DNA of 64,000 bases, taken from NCBI GenBank assembly GCA_023105745.1, contig JALGQZ010000015.1:1614999-1678998 (forward strand). The letters run 5' to 3'. A model generated the notes under the pieces. The model made no database searches. It was not told where the DNA came from and saw nothing but the letters and a program-made list of their open reading frames with translations. The stretch is from Austropuccinia psidii. Its lineage: Eukaryota > Basidiomycota > Pucciniomycetes > Pucciniales > Sphaerophragmiaceae. This document shows, piece after piece, positions 23,601-34,900 of the stretch. The number at the start of each line of letters is the position of its first letter. The first letter of the stretch is position 1. The position numbers were made by a program, and so were the translations under genes.

Positions 23601-26404
23601 GGATAAGCTGGTCTTCTAAGTACTGGAGGATATGGTCTATCAATATTAAGAGTAATATCAATTTCATGTCCCCTTATAGCGCCTAATGGTTCATTATCAG
23701 ATACAAATGCATTATTGTATGTATATAATACATCAATAAGTTCATTCGTCATCTTTGGTGACAATGATGGATTAATTTGTGCTTCAACAAGTTGTTTAGA
23801 CACAAATTCATCTTTGTAAGTATCTTTGACAGAAGATACTACAGATATCTGTTTTGGCATATTGGAGAAAGCAAATTTTTGCCTTTTGTTATCTCCAATT
23901 GTGAAATATCTGTCCTTATGGTTATTTATATCAATACCATAAATATTTAAGTAATCATTTCCAAGAATGATGTGCTGAGATGTGCAATTATCCATTACTA
24001 CAATCTCAGTTTTCCTTCTTACACTTCCTGCTGGATGTGGGAATAAAATATTAGTGTCCAATATGCCCAAGGGGTACATATTGTTACTGGCACTACTGAA
24101 TTGTACACCTTCTATTGGTAATAGATGGTGTTTCCATTCAGGAAGTATAATTTGGAGATAATCTTTGCCAACACAAGTGCAAAATGCCCCTGTATCCAAA
24201 TTTACTTTGGCTTCAATATCACTCATCAGAACTGATGTGATACAGGATGCTCCAGCAGTATAACCCTTTCCTCTAGCAGGTTTTGTTTTACATATTCTGG
24301 CATCTTGGATATTGATCAGGTTGCAGCAATCTTCACTGTACTGTGGCAAGTGGGTATGGACTTCTGTGACCTCAAAGAAAGCTGAAATATTTTCAATGGG
24401 ATAGTCCTCCACTGGTGTATCTTCAGAGACTGCAGAATCTTGATCAGACTCTTCTTTCTCTTCAGTACACTGAATTTCTTCAATGATTTGAAATTCATTG
24501 ATCTTTGTCTTCTTAGGGCAAGTGTTGGCTAAATGTGAAGTACTTCCACATTTATGACACTTCAAGACAGGTCTTTCTGGTCTTCTTTCCTCTCTAGGAA
24601 TCTTTGAGACTATTTTGGACTCTATTGGGTTTTTAATCCAAGTCTTACCAATTCTTGTCCTGGTAATGATATCTTCCATAGCATTAATGTAGTCCCCTGT
24701 TGAACAGGGTTCCACACATCTGCTTTTGATAGCATGTTCCAGTTCTCCTCCACACTTTCTTAATATTTTCATATTAATCATAGTGTCAGACATATCTGGG
24801 TGTAAAGCAGATAATCTGTCTTTTTTTTTGAAGAACCAAGTAAGTGGTTTGTCTTTTTCTGAGTTAAAAATGGCACTTTCAAAAGCATTCTCCATTTTAA
24901 ACCTCCAAGAATTATTGGCCCATTTGGTAATCACTTCAGATTTCCACCAAGACCAGTCATGTTTACCATGATCAATCCTCATTTTGTAATACCATTTATT
25001 TGCAGTTCTGGTAAACAAACAGTGTAATTTTCCCACTATGATTTCATCAGGTATATTAAAGTCTTCTTGCAACATATCAATAGTCCTGATGAATTCAATA
25101 TGGTTGTATTCTCCTTCACCAGAGAATGTTGGCCATTCTTCTACTTTGGGAATATCTCTTGCAGAGTAGGCATTTTCTCCTAAGAATGGAGTCAAACTTT
25201 CTTTGACAGAAAGTTTTTCTTCAGTCAAAGGTGTAGAATGTCTTGGCATATGTGGTTCATGATTCTTATGAATTTGCTCCACACTTGCAATCATATCATT
25301 CTTCAATTTCTGCCTCTCACTGTCACTTTTTGCTAAATGTATAGAAAATTGATTGGTGTTCTTAACTATTTTTAAGACATGGTCTTCAAGAGATTTAAGT
25401 CTATCATTTACTTTAAAAATGGAAGGATCCTCTGTGTCATTATTTTGACATTGTTTCTCAATTCTTTCACAAGTATTGCTAATTGACTCAAGGGTGACAG
25501 TTGTCAATTGATGCCAATCAGAATGTTGCTTGTCATTTTTCTTTAAATCATTGATGTCTAATGTAATTTGCTTCAACTTTGACTCAAGTTTGCCAATTTC
25601 TACACTAATACTTCTATGTACATCATTTATTTGCGTGGAAAAGTCCTGTTCATTCTTTCCTGCTCCTTGACTGTGAATTCCATAAGAGTTCTGGCCATAT
25701 TGAAGACACTGTCCACGGCTGAAGGCTCCAATTTGGGGATCCTGTACCCTTGTGGGTAAGGTCTGTGCCAATTTGCTTTGCCTTTGCCCTTGCCTTGATG
25801 GTTCTTGGGACCTCTCTGTTTCTTTTGAGGTCCTTTGGGCTTGTCCTTGGATGCTTCTGGAGCTGGTTTGGAGCTGGTAGATGCCACTGGTGGCTCTGTC
25901 TCCAAAGCTGGAGTCATTTCCAACTCTTTCTTCTGGTCTATGGATAAAAGACTTTGGTTCTTCAACCAATTCTTTATCTTTTTGACCTTGTCTTTGCAAG
26001 ACAGGGGGCTCCAACCTCCTAAGAGTTCTATGGTCTTCTCCTGACCCAGAAAGCTCTTGATGTGTAAGTAAGAGTTCATGGCCCCCTGCCAAAGGCTTGG
26101 GCAGATTTCCCACTCCTCTTCCTTGGCTGCTCTGAACCAGTTTTTGTACTGGCATTGATATATTTCTATTGCTGCCACCTGAAAGTGGTTCAGCCCTGGA
26201 AATATTACCATAAATCAGTTCAGGTTCAGAATTCACGTCAAAATCTGTTGGTACAGACCTTGGGGAATGGGGGGCAACTCTGGCATCCTCCAGATGTGTC
26301 TTTCTTGTGGAAGATTTGGCACTTCTGGATTTGGTCTTGCCTCTTCCTTGTCCACATCCATCTGGTTGGACTGAATAGTTGCTTCCATTTCTGGTATGCA
26401 CCAT
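20691..26404 (-). pseudogene. Gag-Pol polyprotein of element B1, nearly intact
   Basis: One frame runs from ATG at 26404 through the whole polyprotein, broken only by a TAA in RNase H near 22841, a TAA at about 21992 and a 1-base loss near 20836 that replaces the chromodomain end (frame then stops at 20738). Domains by residue: low-complexity basic N-terminus (1-260), coiled coil (260-400), Gag core EWPTFSGEGEYNH (about 420), zinc knuckle CHKCGSTSHLANTC (about 615), protease NLDTGAFC (about 735), RT with YIDDII (about 1085), RNase H (about 1190-1340), integrase with CHTCDRC, MDWVTALP, ISDRDPKF and GLAERMIQ. All catalytic motifs are kept. The ATG lies within a predicted intron of ORF0. The first 260 residues overlap ORF0 in another frame. 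Confidence 0.93.
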
Positions 26405-26614
26405 TTTCACGTCAATTTAAAGATAAAAGGTGAAAATATAAGATAAAATACACACCTTTTGGTGGTAATTTAGCTTTTTCTGAGTTGAATAAGGTGCCTC
26501 TTTTAGCAATCTGCACCTCAATACTGTCTTCAGATTCTGCTACTGAAGATTCAGGACTATTGATGTATCTTTTACTGAGTCTGTTACCAGCTGCACAGTA
26601 TTTGATTAAAGACA
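25627..26614 (-). CDS. ORF0, spliced accessory protein of element B1 (predicted, 286 aa)
   Basis: Predicted exons on the minus strand are 26614-26456, 26390-26259 and 26195-25627; with one leader base they total 861 nt, an exact open frame of 287 codons including the stop. The start AUG would be made by joining leader A (26901) to TG (26614). The introns are 286, 65 and 63 nt, with GT..AG ends and CTGAT-like branch sites. The protein has an acidic first part, a helical middle (about residues 100-185) with GGWSP, a Lys/Pro/Gln-rich low-complexity part (KGPQKKQ, KGKGKAN) and a helical C-terminus ending FPRK. The copy C product has the same plan and alignable W..GW[NS]P blocks. It is +1 to gag-pol. 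Function unknown; the basic region suggests nucleic-acid binding. The splicing is inferred, not observed. Confidence 0.55.
26196..26258 (-). other. Predicted ORF0 intron 3 of B1 (63 nt)
   Basis: Donor CAAG|GTCTGT and acceptor TTTCCAG, with branch-like CTGAT (CTAAT in B2). It removes two in-frame stops from ORF0 and keeps phase. The same sites occur in B2. Confidence 0.5.
26391..26455 (-). other. Predicted ORF0 intron 2 of B1, contains gag-pol AUG
   Basis: A 65-nt GT..AG intron (donor AAAG|GTGTGT, acceptor GCATACCAG). The gag-pol ATG at 26404 is 11 nt before its 3' end, the same arrangement as in family A/C. Confidence 0.5.
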
Positions 26615-26900
26615 CTTAAAGAGAAAAAAATATGATAAAAGAAATTATTTTTGTGTTTTAAGATTTTTTAAAAGATTTTTTATAAATTTTATTATTTTTT
26701 AATATTAAAAAAATTATTCTTTTTAAAGAAAAAAATTAAAATTTAAGATTTTGAATGAAAATTAATTCAGAGTAACTCAAAGAATAATTTTATAAGTTTT
26801 TGGATGTGAAAAAGCCACGTGTAAAACAGTATAAAATTAAACCAAATTCCTCAATGAAAAAGATTTCCAAAACAATTTCAAAAATAAGAATTATTTTTAC
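26615..26900 (-). other. Predicted leader intron of B1 (286 nt)
   Basis: Donor TTTTAAA|GTAAAA, acceptor TTTTTCTCTTTAAG after a pyrimidine run. Joining gives A|TG, an AUG start for ORF0. In B2 the donor GT has become GA. Confidence 0.5.
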
Positions 26901-26982
26901 TTTAAAATGAAAGAAAAAAATATTCAATTAATATATTTTAGAGCTTAAAAATATATTAATTAAGGGTACAAGGTTCAAAAAA

Positions 26983-26998
26983 CATGGCCAGGCCCCCA
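26983..26998 (-). promoter_or_regulatory. Primer-binding-site-like motif of B1
   Basis: TGGGGGCCTGGCCATG on the minus strand, 2 nt from the 5' LTR; identical to the motif of element A although the LTRs belong to different families. Confidence 0.6.
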
Positions 26999-27000
26999 AA

Positions 27001-28905
27001 TGTAAGAAGTGACTATGAAACTGATGATAATATTACTATTAATCAACAGTACTATGTCTGTTCTTATGAAATATAATAATAAACAATTATTATAACCACA
27101 ATTAAATAATTATAAAATTATTTCTTGCACGTGTTATACACTACTAGTGATTATAACAGTGAGCAGTAATTGTCTACTAGAATCAATTACAAGAAGAATT
27201 TAATAATAAAAACTTCTTTATTAAAATAATAAAATTATCTTTTACAAGAATAATTATAAAGATAATTCTTGAAGAAAACTATTACTAGAGAAAAACTTTA
27301 AGATTTAAGAATAAATGACTCACTAATACTCCAAAGAACTTATTGATAGATAAGAGTAGAGAAATTTGACGTGGAATTGTGGATTTAAGGGATGAAAAAG
27401 ATTTATAACAGTATTACAACAATATATAGTTGGATTCTATGATTTCACGTCTTTCTGGATGATTTTGAAAGATTTAAAACACTTAAGAATAGCTTTAACC
27501 AATATTTACTTGTTGGTAATAATGATTTAATAAATTGATAAGATGATGATGTGGAAAAAACAGCAAGAAGAGGCTTCTTTTAAGTCAACAACAGCTCACA
27601 GAGGCGTGCCATGGAGCAAACTGAAAAACCAGTGAGTGAGAAAACAATAAACCTTTTTGGATTGATGATTGCATCATCTGTTGTCACGTAAGATTATCAT
27701 AATTACTTAATTGATGCTTTTACGTGACTACCAACCCCAATATGGTTAAGAATAAAAGGAGTAACAACAGTAAATCTTCTTTTATTCTAAAATAATCATT
27801 GATTTCTCAAAGTTATCAATGTTATTGCCAATTTCATCACAGGTTTTAATTACTGTGAATTTTTGAAGATTCAGTGTTTCACGTAGAATGGTCAAAAATG
27901 GACTGTAAGTAAAACTTTTAATTTTACTAGTAAAACTGTAATTATTTTTGGTTGTACCATAGATAATACAGTTTTCCATTGGTCCTGAAAGTTTCAGAAA
28001 GATTCATTAAGAATTGTTTTTTTAATGAATTTTTGAAGTTTTTACCTCATTTCTACGTAGAATTGCAAATAGCAGTATTTTGCTGGTTGCTATGAGGTAA
28101 ATCAATGAATATGGATCCCAAAAGGGTTTAATTACTCTTTTAAGGTCTAGTCATGGAAAGTCATCAAGAATTGACGTGGTTACAGGAGCCTAAGTAGCTT
28201 ATTACCTCCTTGGCACGTCAAAATAGCAGGTTATTTGCTATTTTTCTTATGATTACAGTAAGTGTAACTTGGTAACCAAGTTCCCAAAGAGTTTTAGTTT
28301 ACCAATTGGGCCAAGATGAGCCATGGATCCATGCTCTGAAGCTATCCACGCCTCTGAGGCCTCAGAAGTTGGGTACCCTGGCTCTCTTTGATGTCTTTTG
28401 TCCCCCTTGCTTATTTTTTACGTCAAAATAGTAATTTAAGCTTAAAGTGAGATATCCACTATGGGTGTACCAAAAGTCCATGTAAGAATACCATGATATT
28501 AAGTGCTCAAAACATGCATAACACTATTCTTAGTGTATATATAACATGGGATTTCTCACTTTTCCATTATTTTGGCTAAAAATCAAGAAAAACAAAAATT
28601 TTCACGGATCTTTTATGTGGTATTAATGATGTGGTATTGAAGTATTTTCCATTTTACCACCTCAAATACTTAAATTGAGCTTATTCACTCTATGGAGCTA
28701 CCCTAGGTGAATTTTTGTGTAGAATCCAAATCTGGTCTTAAATCCATGGATTTAATTACTCAATAAAAGGTTATTCATCTTTTCTGAAATTGAAAATGAT
28801 GAATTTTGGATATATGCATAACTTATGAGTTTTGCATAATTCAAAATTTCTTTTTAAGATAATTGTGGCCTATTTGGGTATGTAAAATATACCTCAAGGC
28901 TCACA
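27001..28905 (-). repeat. 5' LTR of element B1 (1905 bp)
   Basis: Nearly identical to 18642-20562 apart from a 16-bp deletion in an AT-rich part near 27236. TSD base run ATTTT follows directly at 28906. Confidence 0.95.
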
Positions 28906-28910
28906 ATTTT

Positions 28911-29249
28911 ACAGACGCCAAATGCTGCAGATATCAGAATTACACCCTCAGTGGCATTTGTATTAAACTGTGAGGATTCTTGGATCTTCAAATTCTTAGT
29001 TTTTTTCTTATTAGCTTATTTTATTTGTCATATTTTTCTCAGACTGGTTATCAAGGTGATGATCAAAGTTCTGAGAAAGAAAGAATTAATGAAGCCAAAG
29101 GAATATTTGAAGATATTTGGGAAGACCTTTTCCAAAGACCCATGGAAGAAATCACCCGAATTCTTCAACATTTCCAAGATTATTTGACTGGAAAAGTCAC
29201 ATTTGATCAAAATCTCAAGATTCAAGAGGATGATCAATATTACGAAGAC
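28911..29249 (+). pseudogene. MULE-OTU gene, part 2
   Basis: Joining 18641 to 28911 (dropping one ATTTT copy) continues the frame of part 1 as ..QQEF|YRRQM.. and on to SELHPQWHLY, the kind of segment that follows the zinc-finger region in rust MULE proteins, before a stop near 28973. A GT..TTTCTCAG stretch at about 28998-29041 looks like an intron. After it a frame resumes (GYQGDDQ..) through an acidic, helical part ending DDQYYED at 29249, where the solo LTR is inserted. Stops and the uncertain intron make it a pseudogene fragment. Confidence 0.65.
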
Positions 29250-31154
29250 TGTGAGCCTTGAGGTATATTCTACATACCCAAATAGGCCACAGTTATCTTT
29301 GAAAATAAATTATGAAATATGCATAACCCATAAGTCATTAATATATTCAAAATTCATAATTTTTGATTTCAGAAAAGATGAATGACGTTATTGTGAGTAA
29401 CTAAATTCATGGATTTAAGGCCACATTTTGATTCTAAACAAAAGCCCACCTAGGGTAGCCCCATAGAGTGAATAATCTTAAATTAGCTCTATGAGGTGGT
29501 AATATGGAAAATACTTCAATACCACATAAAAGAATTGTGAAAATGTTTGTTTTTCTCAATTTCACGCCAAAATAATGGGAATCTGAGAAATCCCATGTTA
29601 GATATACAATAAGAATAGTGTTATTCATGTTTGTGGCACTTAATATTATGGTATTATTACATACATTTTTGATAAAACCATAGTGGATATAAGTGTTTAA
29701 GCCTGAAATTCTATTTTTGATGTAAAAATAGCTAAGGGGGACAAAATACATCAAAGAGAGCAAGGGTACCAAGCTTCTGAGGCCTCTGAGGCATGGATTG
29801 CTCTAACGGTTTGATTCATGGCTTATCTCGGCCCAATTAGTATACTTAAACCTTTTGGGAACCTAGTTACCAAGTTAAACTCTCATTAGATCATAAGAAA
29901 ATTGCAAATAAGCTACTATTTTGACGTGACAGAGAGGTAAAGAGCTACTTAGACTCCTGCAACCTTGTCAATTCTTAATGAATTTCCATGGATAAACCCC
30001 AAAATATTAATTAAAACCCTTTTTGGACTAGTATCCATTGATTTACCTCATAGAAACCTGCGATGTAGTACTATTTGCAATTCTATGTAGAAATGAGGTA
30101 AAAACTTCAAAAATTCATTAAAGATACAATTCCTAATGGATCTTTATAAACCTTTAGGACAAAAGGAGAACACTATAATCCATAAAGAAACCAAAAAAAA
30201 TAGTTTCATAAGTAAAATTAAAAGTTTTACTTACAGTCCATTTTTGATAATTCTACATAAAACACTGAATCTTCCAAAATTGACAGAAAATACAACATGT
30301 GATGAAATCTCCAACAAAATTGATGAATTTGAGAAATTAATGTTTATTTTGAAATAAAAGAATATTCACAGTTGTTACTCCTTTTATTCTTAACCATATT
30401 TGGGTTGGTAGTCACATAAAAGCATCAATTAAGTAATTATGATAATCTTACATGACAACAGATGATGCAATCATTAATCAAAAAAAGATTATTGTTTCCT
30501 AAATCGCTGGTTCTTCAGTTTGATCCATGGCATGCCTCTGTGAGCTGTTTTTGACTTAAAAGACGCCCCCTCTTGCTGTTTTATCAAATTCATCTTATTA
30601 TCCAATTATACCATTATTACCAACAAGTAAGTATTAGTTGATCTTTTCTGAAGTGTTTTAATTCTTTCAGAATCAATCAGAAAGACGTGAAATCATGGAA
30701 ATAAGCTATATATTGTTTTAATATTGTTATAAATAAAGTTTTGATCCATTAAATCCACAATTATACCCCAAATCTCTCTACCAATCGCTTTCTAAGGTTC
30801 ATTGGAGTATTAGTGAGTGATTTATTATTAATTCTTAAAGGTTTTTCTCTAGTAATAGTTTTCTTCAATAATTATATTTAAAATTATTCTTGTAAAAGAT
30901 AATTATATATCAAAATAATGAAATTATTTTGAAAAAGAAGTTTTATTATTGAATACTTCTTGTAATTGATTCTTGTAAACAATTACTCCTTACTGTTATA
31001 ATCACTAGTAGTGTATAACAAGTAAAAGAAATAATTTCTTATTCAATTATTCAATTGTGGCTATAATGATTTTTATTATTATATTTAATAAGAACAGTCA
31101 TAGTACTATTGATTAATAGTAATATTATCAACAGTTTTATAGACACATCTTACA
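29250..31154 (+). repeat. Solo LTR, family B type, + orientation
   Basis: It runs from TGTGAGCCTTGAGG to CATCTTACA, the full family B LTR in the orientation opposite to B1, and is flanked by AAGAC on both sides (29245-29249 and 31155-31159). It is clearly more diverged than the B1 LTRs. A full element inserted and its interior was lost by LTR-LTR recombination. Confidence 0.93.
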
Positions 31155-31159
31155 AAGAC

Positions 31160-31979
31160 CCACTAGAATGCAAGAATATCTGTGGAAGACCTCAAGGAGC
31201 TAAGAATAAAAACAAAAGAGAACCCTCAAGTTTGAAATCATTTAAAGTAAGTTCAAGAGAAGAGGAAGACTCCAATCAAAATTGAACAGCACAACAACCT
31301 CAAGATCACAGTCAATTGTGCACTCTCAAATTATGGAAGTGGATTAATATGAAGATTATGAGGCCTCATTATCAAAATCAACAGGTTCATCAGATTTACT
31401 ACCCTCAGACCCTGAATTAAATTAATATGAGAAATCAGGAGTCAGACTTAGAAGGTCCAGAAGATTGAAAAAGGGTAGCAAAAGCTCACAAAGAAATTCC
31501 CATAAGCCTGCCACAACTTTGAAGATAAATGATGCAATTGACTTGACCTGTGAGCATTGCCAAAGCAATTATCACACAAGTGATGAATGATCAAAACTCT
31601 TTGTGAGTTTCTGATTCATTTTAATGTATATTTCTTTTGTTTATTTCAATATGTCTTCGTTTTTTAACATATTTTTATCAGGTACCTGGTGCAGAAGACT
31701 TGCCAAAATTTATATTGAGATACAACTTTAAGCCCATCAATTTCCAGGGTGATGGAAACTGTGGCTACAGAACAGTATCTCACTACATGTACAAGACTCA
31801 AGATCAATGGGCTGATGTCAGAGGGGACTTGTCTGAAGAAATTCAAAAATAAAGACCTTTATGAATCCATGAACACTTTGATTCCCTAATTATCTTGTTA
31901 TATGGACAGACTTGAGTGGTATGAAGATGTTTGCCAGGCTCCAAAGAGCAAGTAGATGTCCATTCCTGATATGGGGGAT
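31160..31979 (+). pseudogene. MULE-OTU gene, part 3 (AT-hook-like segment and OTU protease domain)
   Basis: Joining 29249 to 31160 keeps the frame as ..YYED|PLECKN.., followed by GRPQGAKNKNKREPSS, a GRP AT-hook-like motif typical of the tail of rust MULE proteins, and a stop near 31285. After a region with stops and a probable intron (about 31600-31680, GTGAGT..TTATCAG) comes an OTU-type cysteine protease start: NFQGDGNCGYRTVSHYM with the catalytic Asp and Cys of the GDGNCG.R motif, then WADVRGDLSEEI. A 1-base loss near 31850 and two stops follow before WYED..SIPDMGD at 31979, where an LTR cuts in. The catalytic His region is not found. Confidence 0.75.
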
Positions 31980-33256
31980 TGTCAGGCTGAGTCTATGATA
32001 AAATGATAACAGAAGTGGATACATCTTTACCTATTACTGTGACACGGATAAAAGTATTTGAAAAGGTTTGGCTTAAAGATATTAAGGGCTTTAATAATAA
32101 TAATTAGTATGGGTGAGCACTTCTGAAAGCCTTGGATGCAGGTTGATCTGTTGGGTTACAATAATAATGACTACAATACTTAAGTTTTAAAGTATACCTG
32201 ACCTTTTTCCAAAGAGTATAGCTGTTTTGGAGAGTTGTACTATGTAGGAATTTAAGAACAGGATTAGGAAAACTTTTCTGGTGGAGAAAAGGCCCCTTTT
32301 TATCCTAAAATTGGGAGAAAAGTCTGCTAGACCTTTCCATGTAGGGAAAGTGAAGATTTTCACTTCCAAGCACTGGCTTGTGGCTTTCACAATGCCTGTA
32401 TAGCCTGTATTGGGCTCAGATGTGGTTTTGAAACCACATCTGAGCAGTTTTCACAAATACAGGGTGAACCTTTTCATCTGGGGACCACACAGCCCTCTTC
32501 TGACATGTATTACCCATAGAATGCTGTACAGAAACTGTATGGGACCCCAGTATTGACCGAACTATGAGGAATTTAAGTATTAACAAGCTTCTTTGTCTGT
32601 ATGACATCTCATAATCAGAGTTGTGGGATAATATCCCACAGAAAGGTTGTATTGGCCCAATTGTGGTATTTTAACCTTAAAACTGCTATAGCTCAGTCAG
32701 TTTTTGAGGTATAAGGCTCAACATTGGTTTATTGGGTATCCCTGGATGTTTTCTACATTATGGTACCTCACTTGATATTGCTATAATTAAATATGGCAAA
32801 GTAATGCCATGTACAAGATTTTTGGTACATATATATGATTTTTCTTAAAGCTGTATGGAGCTTGTTTTCTCCATAACTTTTGTTCTAGATAAGATGTGAA
32901 AATATGAATTGAACCATAAGGTAGCCCTAATTGTTATCCTTTAAAAAATGCCCCACTTTAGGTATCTCACACTAAGACTATAAAGTTTAGATGAGAGGTA
33001 AATATTTTATTCCCCCTTATTTGAACTTATTTTGGTCATACCTTCAGTAATTCTGATTCTAGCTCAATTTGGCTAGTACCATTGGATGTCCCTGACTTGG
33101 GGCTTCATTTTGAATACTCATTCTCTGGGGTTAGACCTCTTACTCTGGATTTCAGATGAGAGGTGAAAATTAAGTTTTATGCTCAGCAATAACTTTGAGT
33201 AGGAATAACTTTGTTATTCTTTGTCTTATGGTGATGGGACTTGTATATTTTGAAAG
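31980..33256 (-). repeat. Truncated A/C-type LTR
   Basis: It begins TGTCAGGCTGAG and follows the A/C LTR to about 33256, where it breaks off in ..ACTTGTATATTTTGAAAG. The last 160 bp or so and the CTGACA end are missing. No TSD can be confirmed. It cuts the OTU part of the MULE gene. Confidence 0.85.
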
Positions 33257-33439
33257 TAGTGGTGTGGTATTCCATACCATTTTTTATCAGGCTCAAGCTC
33301 ATAGTACCCTATAACAGCAGTAAATACAGCCTACAGGCAGACTTACACTCCAATTTTACACCAAAGGGTCAATTCTACAGCAAGAAGCTGGATTTAACTC
33401 ATAAAACCATTGCACAGGCACCAAAGGGCAATGTATGTG
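33257..33439 (+). other. Orphan segment between LTR fragment and element C
   Basis: A frame of about 60 codons is open here. Across the C insertion (ATGTG duplication) it would continue for one codon to a TAA at 43139-43141, followed at once by AATAAA. That would suit a gene end with a polyA signal, possibly the 3' end of the MULE-OTU gene, but I find no OTU His motif and do not recognise the protein. Confidence 0.3.
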
Positions 33440-34876
33440 TGTCAGGATGAGTCTATGTTGAAGTGGTAATAAAGCTATTTACAACTAAAACTATGACTGT
33501 GACACGTGGAAAATAGTTAAAAATGCTTTTATAAGGGTTAAAGATGGATTAATTTAATAATAAAAGGGCTTTACTGTAAGGAATATAGTGGTGGTGAGCG
33601 CTTTTGAAAGCCCTGGGTGCAGCTTTACCTGTTGGGTTACAATAATAAAGACTACAATACTTTAAATTAAGAGTATACCTGATTATTACCCAAGATTAAA
33701 ACTGTTTTTGACAGTTTACTATGTAGGATATTCAAGAGCAGGATGAGGAGACAATTCTGGCTGTGAAAAGCCTCCTTTTTATCCTGAAATGGGGTGGAAA
33801 GGGTCCTAGACCTTTCCACATAGAGGAAGTGAAGTTTTTTCACCCTCCAGGACTGGCTTGTGGTTTGCAAACAGCCTGTATGCCCTGTATTGGGCTCAGA
33901 TGTGGCTTTGAAGCCACATCTGGGCAGTTTTCACCAATACAAGGTGAAAATTTTCATCTGGGGACCTCACAGCTTGATTCTGATGTGTATGATGCGTAGA
34001 ATGCTGTACAGAAACTATATGGGAACCCAGTATTGACTGACTTATGAGGTATTGAAGTATTAACATGCTTCTTTGTCTGCTTTGACTCCTCATAATCAGA
34101 GTACAACTGTATCCTGTCATAATACAGCTGTATTGGTCATATTGTGGGATTATAACCTTCAAATGGCCATAACTCTGTCAGTTTTTGAGATATCATGCTC
34201 AGGGTTGGTTCATTAGATAGCCCTGTATGGGCTCTACACAATGATGCCCAATTTGGTATGGTTATCATTCAATATGACAAAGTTATCCCATGTACAAGGA
34301 TTTTGTACATAGGCGTGGTTTGGGCAAAAAGCTGTATTGAGCTTGTTTGCCTCATAACTTCTGTTATAGGTGAGATATGAAGAAGTGGATGGCACCATCA
34401 GATAGCCCTTATTGTGCTCTTTCCAAAAAGACCCCACTTCAAGTATCCCCCACCAAAACTGTAGAAGTTAGATGGGAGGTGAATGTTTTGTTCACCCTTA
34501 TTTGGCCTGAATTTGACCATAACTCAAGTAATACTGGTGCTAGCTACGTTTGACTGGTACAATTGGATATCCCTGACTTAGAGCTTCATTTTGAATACCA
34601 ATTTGATGGGTTTAAGCCTCTTTTTCTATATTTACATGAGAGGTGAAAATTAAGGTTTATGGTCAGCTATAGCTTTGAGCAGGAATAACTTTGTTATTTA
34701 TTGTCCTATGGTGATGGGACTTATGTTTTCAGAAAGAGGTGAGTTTCCTCTTTCTTTTGATACCTTTTGAGCTGATTTGGCTCAGCTCTATGTTTTGGTG
34801 GTATCTTGGCTATACCATTGGTTTATGGTATTTTGGCTGTCATGCTTGTGCTCTGGTTTTGAGTCACAGGCTGACA
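33440..34876 (-). repeat. 3' LTR of element C
   Basis: It runs from TGTCAGGATGAG to CAGGCTGACA and is followed by the purine-tract complement TACCCTCCCTCT. Confidence 0.95.
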
Positions 34877-34900
34877 TACCCTCCCTCTAAAAAAGGCTCA

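Larger units (their letters stand above)
18642..28905 (-). mobile_element. Full-length Ty3/gypsy element B1 (family B)
   Basis: It has LTRs at both ends (18642-20562 and 27001-28905) with sense ends TGTGAG and CTTACA. A perfect 5-bp target-site duplication ATTTT lies at 18637-18641 and 28906-28910. The two LTRs are nearly identical apart from a 16-bp indel and scattered substitutions, so this is the youngest complete element in the window. It contains the PBS-like motif, predicted introns, ORF0, a gag-pol frame with few lesions and a polypurine tract. It sits inside the MULE-OTU pseudogene. Confidence 0.96.

Noticed and set aside
26192..26232. A shorter 41-nt intron (GTGAATT..TTTCCAG) in family B
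   Set aside because: Too short for usual rust introns and it would move ORF0 into the gag-pol frame; the 63-nt alternative keeps ORF0 open.
25750..26433. Several open frames on the + strand opposite the B1 gag region
   Set aside because: They mirror the codon bias of the overlapping minus-strand frames and recur only because B1 and B2 are homologous (58603-59286); no splice or start signals support them.
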